From contig JALUTQ010000018.1 of NCBI GenBank assembly GCA_032718865.1, positions 496,001 through 560,000 of the forward strand: 64,000 bases of DNA, read 5' to 3'. Positions 47,609 to 59,334 of this stretch are shown in pieces. Under the pieces are notes generated by a model, which saw only the letters and a program-made list of their open reading frames with translations, was not told where the DNA came from and searched no databases. The translations under genes were made by a program, and so were the position numbers. Positions within the stretch are counted from its first letter, which is position 1. Every line of letters starts with the position of its first letter. Origin of the DNA: Tilletia caries (taxonomy: Eukaryota; Basidiomycota; Exobasidiomycetes; Tilletiales; Tilletiaceae).

Positions 47609-48202
47609 GCAGCAGCCAGCAGGTGCCAATTGTTGGGGCTCGCTCTCACACTGCTCGTGAAGCGGGAATTCGCGAGTCGTGTGCGTTCTATCCTCACCTT
47701 TGTGGCTTCGCTACCACGCTCCAAGCGCTCTCAATTGGAAGCCTGCGCACGTGTTCGAGCCACTTTGCAACGTTCTCAACGAACAGAATCATCAATCGAA
47801 GCCAAACCGCCGGTTTATCCAGCTCGCAGAACACGTGCACGGCGGAACACCGACACAAGCTCGTCCCTGGGGTCTGGATCACTCTGGAGCAAGCTGCGAG
47901 AGCCGGGGAGCTCGACCGCTGACCGGTCGCTGGCGAGGGGTTGGCCAGAGATGAGGGGCCCCAGGCATTTATACATCTCGTTATAGAACGTGCTCAAGAC
48001 GCGGACCGTGTCGGACGAGCTCGACGTCCAACCTTTCTACGGTCGCTCCCTCGTCGGCTCCCCTTCTACCTCGCTCGCCTTCCTTTCACTAAACGGGTGA
48101 CTTCGAATAAGTCCGAAGAAGTTACATACCGGATAATGAAATGTTATATGTAGATAACCTCGTTTCGTCCTCTCCTTTCCTCCCTCCGGCGGTCCAGTCT
48201 CC
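47609..48202. other. Intergenic region, no gene recognised
   Basis: Between the inverted-repeat element and the stop codon of the hydrolase. No gene seen. Confidence 0.4.
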
Positions 48203-50074
48203 CTACAGCTTGCCCGACCCTGCGACACCCGCCGTTGCTGTCGCGCGACTCGGGACGCCGGTCAAGTCAAGGTCCGCGACGTTCGCGTCGGCCGCTGCTC
48301 TTCCTTCATCTCCATTCGATGAGCCCTGATGTTGTCCTGCTTCCTTCTCGGCCTGACGCGCCCTAAGCCAGCTCAGGATTGTCTCAACGACCTCATCGTA
48401 GCTTCGGACCAGAAAAGAGCGTATATGTCAGAAAGTTATTTCCCTTTGCTGATCACAGGGGAAAGGTCAAGAGAGTAAGAGGGGACGCTACTCACTGTCC
48501 AACAAAGTTGTGGTCCGCATGTTCGACCAGGTGCATCTGCACCGACCCAGGTCGTCGGCCCGCCCGCGACGTCAGAGCATTCATGTAAAAGCCGACGTCG
48601 GATGTCGGGACCATCTTGTCGGCCGTTCCCATTACGAGCAGACTGGACGGAACGAGGGGTGTGTATAGGGGATCATCAGCAGCAAACCCCCTACTTCTGA
48701 AAAGGAGAGAAGGGGAAAGACGTACTAGTCGGACTCCAACGGTGCATCTTGCACATACGCCGCGATAGGATATCGACAGAACTCTTCCACTTGCGCCAGC
48801 GTGATTCGCGCCTCGACGTCCTGACCCGCAACTCGAGCCTTCCACCGGTAAAAGCCCTCGGTGCGAAAACCTTCCTCATAGATCTTGATCCGATCTGAAA
48901 GGGTACCGAGAAGGGACTGTTCAGCACTGGATACACAGTGGAACTTCCAGCGGGAACGCGTAGGAACGCATGTATAAGGAAGGCTCACCATAGATTCTCT
49001 TCGAGGGACAAAGTTGAGAATGGGCCATGCATAGGTAAAGGGGCGCAAAGAAAGATCAGCATACATAGAAGGTCGTCTCCCAGTACCGCCAAATTCCAAG
49101 ATGGTCAAACACTCACCTCCATTCGCCATCTCGAGCCCAAGCTCACCACATACGCCGGGATGTCCAAATCCACATCCTCCAGCTGTGTTTTCCTCCCTGC
49201 CTGGGCCGCACGGCGAAGCCGCTCCTGCTCACCCAGATACGTCCACACATCAATCGCCCCGCGCGAATGCGCGACGAGGACGTGAACGCGGTAGTTGAAG
49301 AAGGTGCGTAAGTGTGAGATCACGGCTCGCATCTCTTTGACGTCCTCCTGTAGTAAAGACGGGAAAGTCAGTACTCGAGAAAGTTCCTGTGCGCGGGCGT
49401 GGTTGCAGGCTTCTGATGGGCAAAACGCACATCAAAAGAGGACATGCTCCATTCGCCCGGTGATTCATGATTCGCTCTGCAGAACGGGAGGATGGTTGTA
49501 TGCACACTGTCAGAAGGGAGGGAGGCCAGAAAGAAGAGATCTGCGAGATCTGCACCCGAGGACTCACCGGAAGTCGAAGCGAAAGGAGTCCATCTCGAGC
49601 GCCGCGACCAGTTTCTTATGGTATATTTGGTCCTGCGAGAGGTGATCGAAGTCGTGAGCGAGGGGTGCGTATATTGGAGCTAGAGGACACAGGACCTGCA
49701 CTCACCTTATGCGCAAGGATCCCATGCAAAATCAACGCAAGCGGCTTAGGCCCCGGCCGCGCTCTGGCTCCCAGTACACTTCCCTCCTCAACCGAGCCCG
49801 AGCCGCCGAGCGCCGACGAGCTGCTCCCTTCCTCGTCTGCCACCCCAATCTTACCCTCGACCGCGAGCGCAGGGTCCAGGACGGCGCCGGGATCGACCTC
49901 ACGCGCCGCAGGTTGGAGGCGGAGGGTGGAAGGGGGGAAGAGGGCACCGAGCGGGTTGGAGTGGGCGAGAATGCCGACGAGCGTAGGGCCGTTGGGATGC
50001 GCTGGGTCCAGTGGGATGGACAGCTTCGTTTGGAGCTTGGGATTCGGGGTGGCTCGTTCTGTCATGGCGGGCAA
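48203..50074 (-). CDS. Alpha/beta hydrolase-fold protein
   Basis: Predicted serine hydrolase of the alpha/beta fold, substrate unknown. Eight exons: 50074-49706, 49632-49568, 49476-49431, 49347-49117, 48998-48989, 48894-48726, 48642-48496 and 48401-48203, about 411 residues, all junctions in phase. The fifth exon is only 10 nt (AGAATCTATG). After a variable N-terminus come the oxyanion-loop strand LALILHGILAHKDQ, the segment FRFDFRANHESPGEWSM, the nucleophile elbow VLVAHSRGAIDVW (Ser in HSRGA), a cap region, then LLVMGTADKMVP (acid) and VEHADHNFVGHYDEV (His). The full triad is therefore present. A second ATG at 50065 is an alternative start. The C-terminal 40 residues are low complexity. Confidence 0.86.
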
Positions 50075-52323
50075 GACGAGGACTGGCTCAGCAGTCAGCT
50101 CCAGTGCTTCCGGGTTAAAGCAACAACGTCCTTATGTAGCTGGAACCGTTCAGAATGTTGTCACTTTCCGATGGTGATGGTGAGCCAGGTCTTGGTCTTC
50201 GCCCCTGCTCGAACTTGGCGGTGACTTGTACGCGTCGCGTCGCGTGCCATCCACCGACCGCGCCTCGACATCCAGAGGGAGTGTGGGGTTAGGGTGGAGG
50301 TCGACGACGATGACAAGGACGAGGTCCCCGACGTTCACGAACAAAGGACGTGCGATACGAGTATGTATTGAAGTTGGACAACATATGTAGCTTCGATGGC
50401 ATCGGCGACGCCTCGCGCGCCTATCTTCCCTTCCCCTATATATGTGCACATCCAGCAGCGGCACAAGCCGCCGGGGCCCTGCCAGCCGCAGCTGTGCATC
50501 AGTACGAACACAGAATAGTCAACAGAGAAGACGGGCGTAAGAAGATAGGAAGAACGTGGGAAGAGCCGTCAGCGCGTCAGCGTTTGTCAAGCTGTCCGGG
50601 GATACCTCACATCATCATCAGCGGACAGCGACTCCTCTCATCGATCGGTAAGCAGGAAGCCACGTTTGAATCTTGCGGTCGATCCTGGCCACTCTCTGTG
50701 TGGCAGAGAGTGCTTGAATGGTGAGAAAAGCGAACGGACGAGTGTCATGCAGGCGTGGGAGTTGGGAGTTGGGAACATGGGGAGACGATTGCGCAAACAA
50801 GGAGGGAAGACCAAATGGACCACGCCTCCAACGCATTGTTCTCCCACCACAGTCCTCGGAGTCGCTTCACCGACTTGGCATGAAGCACGCCCTCCATTGC
50901 TCTCACCTGACCGCCTGACCAAGTATGCATGTTGAAGCCGAATCCGAGTACAGCGGTCGTCGCGGGAAGTCGGTTTGCGCTGGCAAAACGATAAGGATGG
51001 TGGAAACTTCCCAACATGCCTCCTGTCCACCCATGCCACAACAGACCATGCAGTCGCCACGCATTCCGATGCACATACTGCTGTCCCATTCCGAATTGCA
51101 CTGATGATGGTGGAAGCAGGCCTGCTCAGATGATTGTGTGGTGTGTGTCCAACATCCCTGCACCTAGGCATGTATAACAGCTGACTGCCCTCTGTTATTC
51201 TGCACACACCCTATGCACCAGGCAGCTTCCCAACTCCCAACACGTTGCAAAGTGCAGCCGATTTCATCCGCGGAATCATCCAGCTACCGGCCCTGGTTCG
51301 CATGGTTCGAAGTGGTTTCGCTGTCGAGTCGCGGGTCAAGGACAACGAGCATGTACACCTGGCTGCTGGCAGCCTCGCTCCTCCGACGGGCAGGCCCGTC
51401 ACCGAATGCTCTCACGTACACTCCCAGCCGTGAACAATTCGCGGTCCCGTCAGGCTGGCCAGCGGATACTTGTCCCAGTAGTGCTGATGATTTCACCCCA
51501 GGCTCGAAAGACTGACTGCTTTCTTATGCGCGCCTACACTCACTGCCCACACCGTCATGCTGGCACTATGCCGACGGACGGACAGCTGCTTCCCGTAATT
51601 TGTCGCCAAGCTGCGTAGCTGCAGATGAATTCCAGCGCGACAAGTCTACTAACAGACATATGGCGACGTGGTGCGTTGCTAAGGTCCTTCTGATTCGCGC
51701 TCCGGGCACGCACGACTGACTGCTGACTGCTCTAACCACCTACCTCTTTCTGCAATCCTCACCCGACAGACAGGCAATAGCTTCCTCCCACTCACGTATT
51801 TGCCAGCATGGATGCTGATCTTCCCGCTGATCCCGACAGCGGACTTGCTTGCGTGTTGGCGTGTCCCGGCCGCCAGCACCTTGCCGAATGCAACACAGGG
51901 CCAGCTGGACATTCCATCCCAACATTACAACACATCAGTCGACCTTCCTATTATATTGACGGCCCAGGATAGATGCTGCATGAAGCCAGCGGATGGTCTG
52001 ACCTTACGATTCCAGCGCATTGCGAGATGATACACCACGCAGCTGACCTTTCCTACCTGCTTCCCTAATCCAGTACAGTGGCAGGATGCCTCCGACCGTC
52101 TACAACACAGGCAAAGATACCATTTCTGGAGCACTCTCGAAACAGGTCGGCCAACAGACGGATGAAAGCATAAAAGGAGAGCCCCGAACGCTGATCCGTC
52201 CCCCCTTTCCCTTCTTTCCTCAAGCCTTGGTCGGCCTCCCCTTTTCCCGCTTACCTTTTCCCGTTTACCTTTTCGCTTACTTCTTCCCCAACAGCTTTCT
52301 CTCCTTCATTTCTCTCTTACTTA
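50075..52323. other. Gene-poor region, no supported gene
   Basis: Many short open frames in all registers and no recognisable domain. A TATA-like GCATAAAAGG lies near 52168, upstream of the tandem array. Confidence 0.35.
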
Positions 52324-52772
52324 GTGAGTATGAACCCCTCCCCTCTCCACTCTCACTAACCTTCCCTCCCTTACTCACCTCTTCTCTTCCCTCACTCACC
52401 TCCCTCAACCCTGCCTTCTTCCACCTATGTACCTGCGGGTTTTTCGATGTTCAGCACTAACCTCTCTCAGTCAGTGAGTATCACCGCTCCCCTCTCTGCC
52501 CTCACTAACATTTCCTCCTTTACTTACATCTTCCCTTCCCTCACTTACCCCAACCCTCCCTTCTTCCACCTACGTCCCTACAGGCTTTTAGATGTCCAGC
52601 ACTAACCTCTCTCATTTAGTGAGTATAACCGCTCCCCTCTCTACCCTCACTACCATTTCCTCCTTTAATTACCTCTTCCCTTCCTTCACTTACCTCCCTC
52701 AATCTTCCCTTCTTCCGCCTAACCCATACAGGCTTGTACATGTCCAGCACTAACCTCTCATCCTCAGTAAGT
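52324..52772 (+). repeat. Three-unit tandem repeat with intron-like signals
   Basis: Units begin GTGAGTAT at 52324, 52474 and 52619, and a fourth donor-like GTAAGT follows at 52767 (spacing 150, 145, 148). Each unit contains pyrimidine-rich sequence with CTCACTA(A/C)C, an acceptor-like CTACAG/ATACAG (degenerate in unit 1), and GATGTCCAGCACTAACCTCTC before the next donor. The array is CT-rich throughout. Confidence 0.8.
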
Positions 52773-54911
52773 TAAGTTAGATGATATCATGAGTTATGTA
52801 TAGGTATATGTTCCGGTTTCCCTTTTCCGTTCCCTTTTCCGTTCCCTTTCCCTTTCAGCCAGAGCCAAAGCACGAACCTTCGACGGGGTGACGATGACGG
52901 ATCCCGCCAGCCTCATGAACCGAAGCGGCCTTTCCGACCCACGTCTCAACCAGTTTCCTTCCCCTGGAGAGCGCACGGCTCCAGAGAGCCTCAGACGGAC
53001 TACATGGCACCCTTCCGGTTAGCGACATCCCTCGTATCGGCCATGATGACGCACAAGACCTACTCCGGCTGCACCCGGGAATCTTGGAGGACGGTCGTTG
53101 GCTCCGTTCGGTCCGGGTCGTCGGTAACCTCCGCTTGGCTGAGGAGGGGCGTGGGTCCTTGGCGGGTGGCCTTGGGTCTGCAGTCCCTCCGAGTTCGGGG
53201 CGGAAATCGGCGCGTTGTCATCCACGTTCGGGTTGTGCTGGTACGTTGATGAGTTGAGTCTACCTTGCGTCGGAGTGTTCTGACCAGGTTAGGCAGACCT
53301 CCGGCGCAAGGGAACGAGTGTTCGTGGACCTGCTCATCTTCCGACCGCACTTCTATGGCGGACGTGGAGCGGCAGCGCTCCCCCGGTTTCTGTTTCGGGC
53401 TTCGGTCAAGCGGGGGCTCTACCATCCGCCCAGCGACTTTGGATCGTCCGGTGTCTTCGACTTTATTCCTCCTGGGTTCTCGGTGTGCGCTTGGGTCGGT
53501 CTTGGGCGTTGTCGTGGCAGGTACGCGGGGTGCGGCGGCCGGGAAGGTGACCTTGTAGTTGCGGTCTGGGGTGGGTTGGGGACAAGCGTGCTGCAGCGCG
53601 TGGTTGGGCTGTGGGTTGCGAGGTTGGCCGAGGGACGTGAGGGTCTGGCGGGTGAAGGAGGACGATCCCCTGAGGAGGGGAGTGCGGCGGCCGAGGCGGG
53701 AGGCCGACCACAAGGGACCATGGCTCAGGGGGCTCTTGGTTCCTATTTTGCCCTTCTCTGCATGATGCACCTGCTGCTGGGCAATTCAGAGCTTGCTCTG
53801 ATGCGCCCTAGCCCCCTATTTTGAGGGTGTTGACGAGAAGGGTGGGACCCGTAAGGGGTGAGTTTTCTCGGTCCCCTTTCCCTTTTTTCACTTGCGAACT
53901 GTTATGCTGATCATCATGACTTCTCTTCCATTCTCTGCGACTTCGCCTTCGACTCATCTTGCCGTCGATCTCCTCACCCTCCGCCTTTTCTGCCTTCCGA
54001 TTTCTCACTCTCGACCTCTCTGCCCTTCGACTTTTTCGCCGTCCGGTCATCTCGCCGTCCGACCTCCTCCTCACCATTCGACCTCCTCCTCTCCAACGTC
54101 CTCGCCTTGTGGTCTCGTCGGCTTCCATGTCTTCGCTTTCCGATCTCTTCTCCTTCCAATCCCCTCGGCCTTCGTCACTATCATCCTCGATCTCCGGTCT
54201 CCTCACTCTCCGGCCCCTTCGCCTTCCGATCCCATCGCCCTCTGTCGAATCCATTCGTTTCCCACCACCTGAGCGCCGAACACAACTCGCGACTCTCGTC
54301 AAGGTTAACCGGCTTCTCGCAGTCATCTTCTGATGTACATATGTATCTTCGGCCTTACCTTGCAACACAACTTTGTTCTTCACCAAGTCATTTTCCTCCT
54401 TCATCTACCTGAACAGCTTTTCGGCGCCGCAGCCGATTCTTTCCACAGGAGCAAAGGCTGTGAAGAAAGATCACGCTGATGACGATGCCAGGCGGCGAGC
54501 AGCTGGCGACCAGCTGTTGTGCAGAGAGATGGCGATGAGATCCGGCGGGAATGGCCGGGTCGTGAGGAGCAGTGAACATCGTACAGTGCAAGGGGAACGC
54601 TTTCTCTCTGCTGCCAATCGTGATCCGTCGCACTCGTGTTCGCTCTTTCGGTCCGCAATCAGTGGCCGCCTTTGATCTCTGGAATGCTTCCAAACCTCTG
54701 GCGAACAAGGATGCAGTGGGAAGACGACATCAATCATTTTGCTGGGACAGAAACGTGTTGACTGTTGATACATGGTGGCAGGAACAGAATGGACGGATGC
54801 GAAACGTCGGTTGCGATGCTGATGCTGATGCTGATGCTGATGCTGAGAGATAGAGAGAGCAATCTGTTGGTTGTGACATTCGGAGGGCGCACCACGCAGT
54901 GGACCGGGATT
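52773..54911. other. Gene-poor region with low-complexity frames
   Basis: Overlapping open frames on both strands at 53060-53824 (Pro/Arg-rich one way, Gly-rich the other) have no domain. 53930-54260 is a degenerate CT-rich minisatellite with repeated CTTCGCCTTCCGATC-like units, which explains the Arg/Glu-rich minus-strand frame 53808-54404. 54815-54844 is five tandem GATGCT copies. Confidence 0.4.
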
Positions 54912-56007
54912 TTACTTTGAGACATTGCGCGACAGGGCCGGGATGAGCTCGTGCTCGACGAACCAGTCGAGGGTCTCGAAGGGCACTCCGATCTCCGTCA
55001 TGACTTCGGATGGAAGATTATTCGTCTCCAGCGCGGTTGTGAGCTTGCTGTCGTTCATTGATTCGAGCGCCCGAGTGCTAGAACACGTCCGAACCATCAT
55101 AGTTCAGCCGCAGTGTTTCAACGGAACGCCTTTGAGTAGGAGGAACTGCCAGCACTCACACGGATGCGGTTCGGCCTTTCGGACGTGTGATGACCTTCAC
55201 TGGCTTGTCCACGCGCTTCTCGAGAAAGGAAGCGAGATGCGCCAACGAGGCACGCTGGGCGGCCAATACGTGTAGGTTGTGGAAGAGCTTGGCTGGAGCA
55301 CCGCCCATCTCCCAGAAGTACACGATACGCTCCACTGCCGACTTGATGTCCGTCTGGGCGTGCGTCCACAGGACTTCCGTCTCGGGCCGGAGGACGGGCA
55401 CGTCGATGTGGAAGCTGTCTGTCGTCTCTATGACGACCTGGTCCTCGATAATGGATTCCATGAGGAAGCCGGTGGAGAGGCCGACCCAGCACAGGCTGGA
55501 CGCCTTCAGCTTGGCGAGAATTCTGGCGGTAGCGTCCCCATTCGTGTCGCGGAGGGCCGGCTGGAACCAGATGAAGAGCTTGGTGTGCTTCCGGATGGCT
55601 TCGTCGATCATCATCTCCAACTGCGGTTCTGCGATCTCAGGGGAAAAGGGGAGAGAAAAGTCATCAGCGCATCAGCTCTCAACCAGCGATGGGCACGAGT
55701 GTATAGCCAGTGAGGCCTGCTTGGGGAGAAAGCGACAGCGCTCACCGTCGGCAGCCTCTGCTTGAGCCTCATCAAGGACCGCGACGACAATGTCGGCACC
55801 GGCGATGGAAGCGCCGACGCTGTCCCTCTTCGATGCCACGCACAGAACCGGCATCACATTCTTGTCCGTGAACGCAGGGTCGCTGATGGGCAAGCCGAGC
55901 TTCGCCGTCAGGGAGCGTACAGCCATGCCAGGGAACTGTACGAGAGCTTCGATGGTCGCATGGCCGAGAATGGTGTCAGCGCCTGGCACGACGGCGGCGA
56001 CAGTCAT
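54912..56007 (-). CDS. NmrA-like / NAD(P)-binding Rossmann protein
   Basis: Resembles NmrA-like atypical short-chain dehydrogenases, which bind NAD(P) as redox sensors or reductases. Exons 56007-55746, 55628-55160 and 55077-54912 give 298 residues. The N-terminus MTVAAVVPGADTILGHATIE is a beta strand and glycine-poor dinucleotide loop (GADTILG), weaker than the GxxGxxG of active enzymes. ADIVVAVLDEAQ follows the second strand. The second exon has KLFIWFQPALRDTNG and GLSTGFLMESI, comparable to the substrate loop of this family. The last exon is helical and ends FETLDWFVEHELIPALSRN. Divergently transcribed from the F-box/propeller gene, with 509 bp between start codons. Family assignment is from motif order and length; catalytic ability is doubtful. 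Confidence 0.7.
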
Positions 56008-56516
56008 GCTTGCTGCAGGGGAATGAGTAGGGTCAACAAGAAGAAAGGAAAGAGTTGCTTAGGACGCGGTCCTGAGTTTCGCGTATACGTATGTAAGGCC
56101 GCGCAGTGCTTTCAGAAGAGAGAGCCTAGGAAGAGCTCAAGCGGGAGGATGAGTCAGTGTCTGGTGTGATGTGGTCAGAAGGAAGAGCGAAAGGGAGAGC
56201 TTCCCGAAGAAGTGAGGCATCCTTTCTTTCCACCACCACGTCGACCCACGGCTCACGAGGTGAGTATCAGGAGTTGGGGCAAGCGGGAGAGGGCAGAGTA
56301 GACATGGACTGATCGAGCCTGCCCTGCAGCGTCTGCTTCTCACTGTCCATCATCTCCGTCCGTGACTGAAGTTGCGCTCTGGTGTGAAGCCAGGGCAAAC
56401 CCACCTGCGAGAAAGGTGTGCCACTTTCTGACCCTCGCTGACCTTCTTTCCCCAATGCTGTCGATCGCTGACAATCTTCATCTGTCATCCTTTCCGCTCA
56501 CGCTTGACAGCAGAAG
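56008..56516. promoter_or_regulatory. Bidirectional promoter region
   Basis: 509 bp between divergent ATGs (56007 minus, 56517 plus). Pyrimidine-rich before 56517. No specific factor sites are claimed. Confidence 0.5.
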
Positions 56517-59185
56517 ATGCCGTGCGACATCCTCACCGCCCTTCCTCCTGAGCTTGTCATCGAGGTCTTTGCTTTCCTCGATCCCGCCTCCCTCACCAGA
56601 TGCACTGCTGTCAGCAAGGGTACGTTTCCATCAACCCCCCCTTTCCCAGCCTTGCGGTGTGCCGAAGCTGACATTTGAATGTGGATTGGCCCGCCTCAAG
56701 GATGGAGGAATCTGATCTCAAACGATTTGCTCTGGCGCAGAGTTGCCACCGAACAGCTCGGTCTCTGTCCGGCTACCGTCCAGGTACAAGACCTTGCCAC
56801 TCTTCCTAGCCTCAGAACTTGGAGTGCAAGCGATCACTTGGCGAATCTTACGAGCTTTCGACAGCTTTGCGTACGATGGGAACAAGTCTTACTCGGCTGG
56901 CGCGGAAGACTCGGTCCTGCTTTGGACGACGACCACGACGACAATACCAACAACGATGACGCTCAACACGACAGTAACGACAATATGGAAGTCGTGGAGT
57001 CTGTTGTAAGTCCTGGAGGATGATGAAAACTCCTGCTTCACGTTATCAGAGCTAACTTGGTCGTCGCTCACGCAATGTATGAACTCCTCTTCCCGGCCAC
57101 AGTCGCAGCATCCATCTAAAATCCGCAAGATCCAGGCAGTCTCGAAATTCCTTCGGATCGTTGCTCCTACGGGCCAGCTGGATGTGAGTTGCCCAAAGCC
57201 TGAGATTGCGTCTGAGCGTGCCCAGATCTAACCTGTTTTGCACGCAACCAGGTGTGGCGCATCAAAGTCGAGTGAGTACTGCTGCTTCCTGTGCTTGTTC
57301 TTTCTCTCTGTGGAATGAAGCAATGGCTCTGACTCTGCGACCTCGGCCATGTAGTCCGGAAGAAGGCACTCTCATCGCTACCACGAGGAAGGGGGGTCTA
57401 TATGTCCTCGACATCAAAACGAGTCAAGTGCTGTGGCAACTGGGCATAGAGCAAGTAGGCGCGTACGAGCATTTGGAGGGTGAGCGAGGTATCTTGGTCA
57501 TCAGCAACACTCGACAAGGTATGTCATCCCATTCCCTGACTCTGACCTGCGGCCGACTCAGACACCGATCTCTGACATTTTGACATCTCGATATGGTTCG
57601 CGAACCAGGTGGTGAGGGCTTCAATGTAAGTGTCGCTGTTAATTCTGCTAACGTGATCTACATTCTTCTGCAACTCCTGTTGACTGACGCCCTGCGACTT
57701 CAACAATTCAGGTCTGGGTACACAGGCGCCTGGTTCCCGACGGAGGTAACGGAGAGCTCTATCAGTGTCGGAGTACTCTGCGCCCGTCGCAGCGCTCGCA
57801 TGCCTCTCGATTCAAATGGCCCATCTTCTGCGCGATGGGCGAATCCAGCACAGCTTCCTTCTGGGATCTCTCCAATCCCGAACAGCCGCGGCAGCTAATG
57901 CCCATCGACGTCTCTTCGCGTTATGGCTTTCAGGAGGTCAAGTACATTGACTTTGACGATCAACATTTGTTCATGGGTACGCCTTTTGCTCCCCTCGTCT
58001 CACAACCCCGTGTATGCCGAGGCTGACTCCCTTCCCTATATCACATGGCACAGTCGGTCGGGCGTTTGGAGCAGTGACAGTTTATAACCGTGCTACGGGC
58101 CAGGTCAAGTGGAGTCTGGGCGCGCACCTTCGACAGACGGACGCCCATAGCCTGGTCCGTTTCTACAAGCTGGATATCTACGACCTTCGCGGAGGACGTA
58201 TAGGAGCTGCGGAACACCGATCGTCACCGTTTGAGCTTCGTGAGCAACAGCTCCTGGCAGAGTGAGTACATTATGATTTCGGTCTTCCTGTCAGCAAAAC
58301 GAACCTCTGGAGTCACACTCACTCGCTCCCATTGCATCTGCAATTTTATAGGAGACACATGAACGACGAGCTCTATGAGGTAAGATCACCTTTCTCGTAC
58401 TAATCCGTGATGATTCAGATCTGATCCCCTTCGTATATCATCCGAAGGCTATCTGCCAACTCAGTGACGACGACGATGATAACGTCGACCCCGACGACAG
58501 CCGCTTGGAGTGGGTCGCCATTCATCCAGACGAAGCCACGGGTGCGCTTTTAGTCCAGAGCCAAACCATGCTCGCTATCATTCCCAACTTTGCATCGCTC
58601 AACGAGTCGAGCTGTCGGGCGCCCATCGCGATGGTCCAGTACACCGACGGGGACCACCGTTTCCGTCTTTCTACTTCAAGAATGCAATTGTCGCTGACGG
58701 TTGCGGACGGAAGAGCGTTCATTGTTGAGGTATGTGTGTCCGGGCTTGCAATACCAGCTGGGCGGGGTTCAAGATTGCTACCGCTGTTCCGACCCTGCCG
58801 GCCCCCCCTTGCCGCATCCCGTTACTCACTGACCCACTTTCTGGATCTCGTTCTGCCCTTCCCGCTTGCTCCCTTCCAGGACTATCCTATCGTCCTGGAC
58901 CTCGTGCCACAACGAAAGGCACCCCTCACACCCGGCTCCGCGCCCTTTCGGCTGCCAGAGAACCTCGAGGACCCGCCACCTTTCCGTGTCTTTGCAAGCC
59001 AGAATCCTTTCTTCAAGCTCGGTGACCAGGCCGGGATCCGGGGCTTCTCGTGCGCTCAGATGGACGCTGCGAATATCTTTGCAGTCGTTCCTACCGAGGC
59101 TCCTGTTTATCCAGACGCCGAGGACGAAGACGACACTCGAGAGGCATTGTGCGAGATCCTTCATTGGCGGATCGATGGTGTCTGA
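56517..59185 (+). CDS. F-box protein with C-terminal beta-propeller-like region
   Basis: Probable substrate receptor of an SCF ubiquitin ligase. The start MPCDILTALPPELVIEVFAF opens an F-box (residues about 6-45; LTRCTAVSKGWRNLISNDLLWRRV), which binds Skp1. The rest, over about ten further exons, has repeated beta-strand blocks like a WD40/quinoprotein propeller: GTLIATTRKGGLYVLDIKTS, GFNVWVHRRLV, ASFWDLSNPEQPR, GAVTVYNRATGQVKWSLG and a final block ending LHWRIDGV. An Asp-rich insertion (DDDHDDNTNND) lies near residue 120, with another (SDDDDDN) later. Small exons are required, including 17 nt at 57609-57625 and about 20 nt at 57252-57271. The frame closes at 59185. The substrate is not predictable. 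Confidence 0.82.
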
Positions 59186-59334
59186 TTTATCTGTATACCT
59201 GTCTATCACTTCTCCGCAATATCAGAGCAGGGCGAACTCTGCAGTTCTTTCTCTTAACGCCAGGCACGCTCTCCGCTTCCCTGTCTCCGCTTCCCTGATA
59301 CCACGTAGTGAAAAAAGGCATCGTATGAATTCGT

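Noticed and set aside
53060..53824. Overlapping long frames on both strands
   Set aside because: GC-rich sequence open in several registers; neither product has a recognisable domain. A retroelement gag remnant was considered, but no zinc knuckle is visible.
53808..54404. 199-codon minus-strand Arg/Glu-rich frame
   Set aside because: Produced by a degenerate CT-rich minisatellite on the plus strand; no domain, no splice structure.
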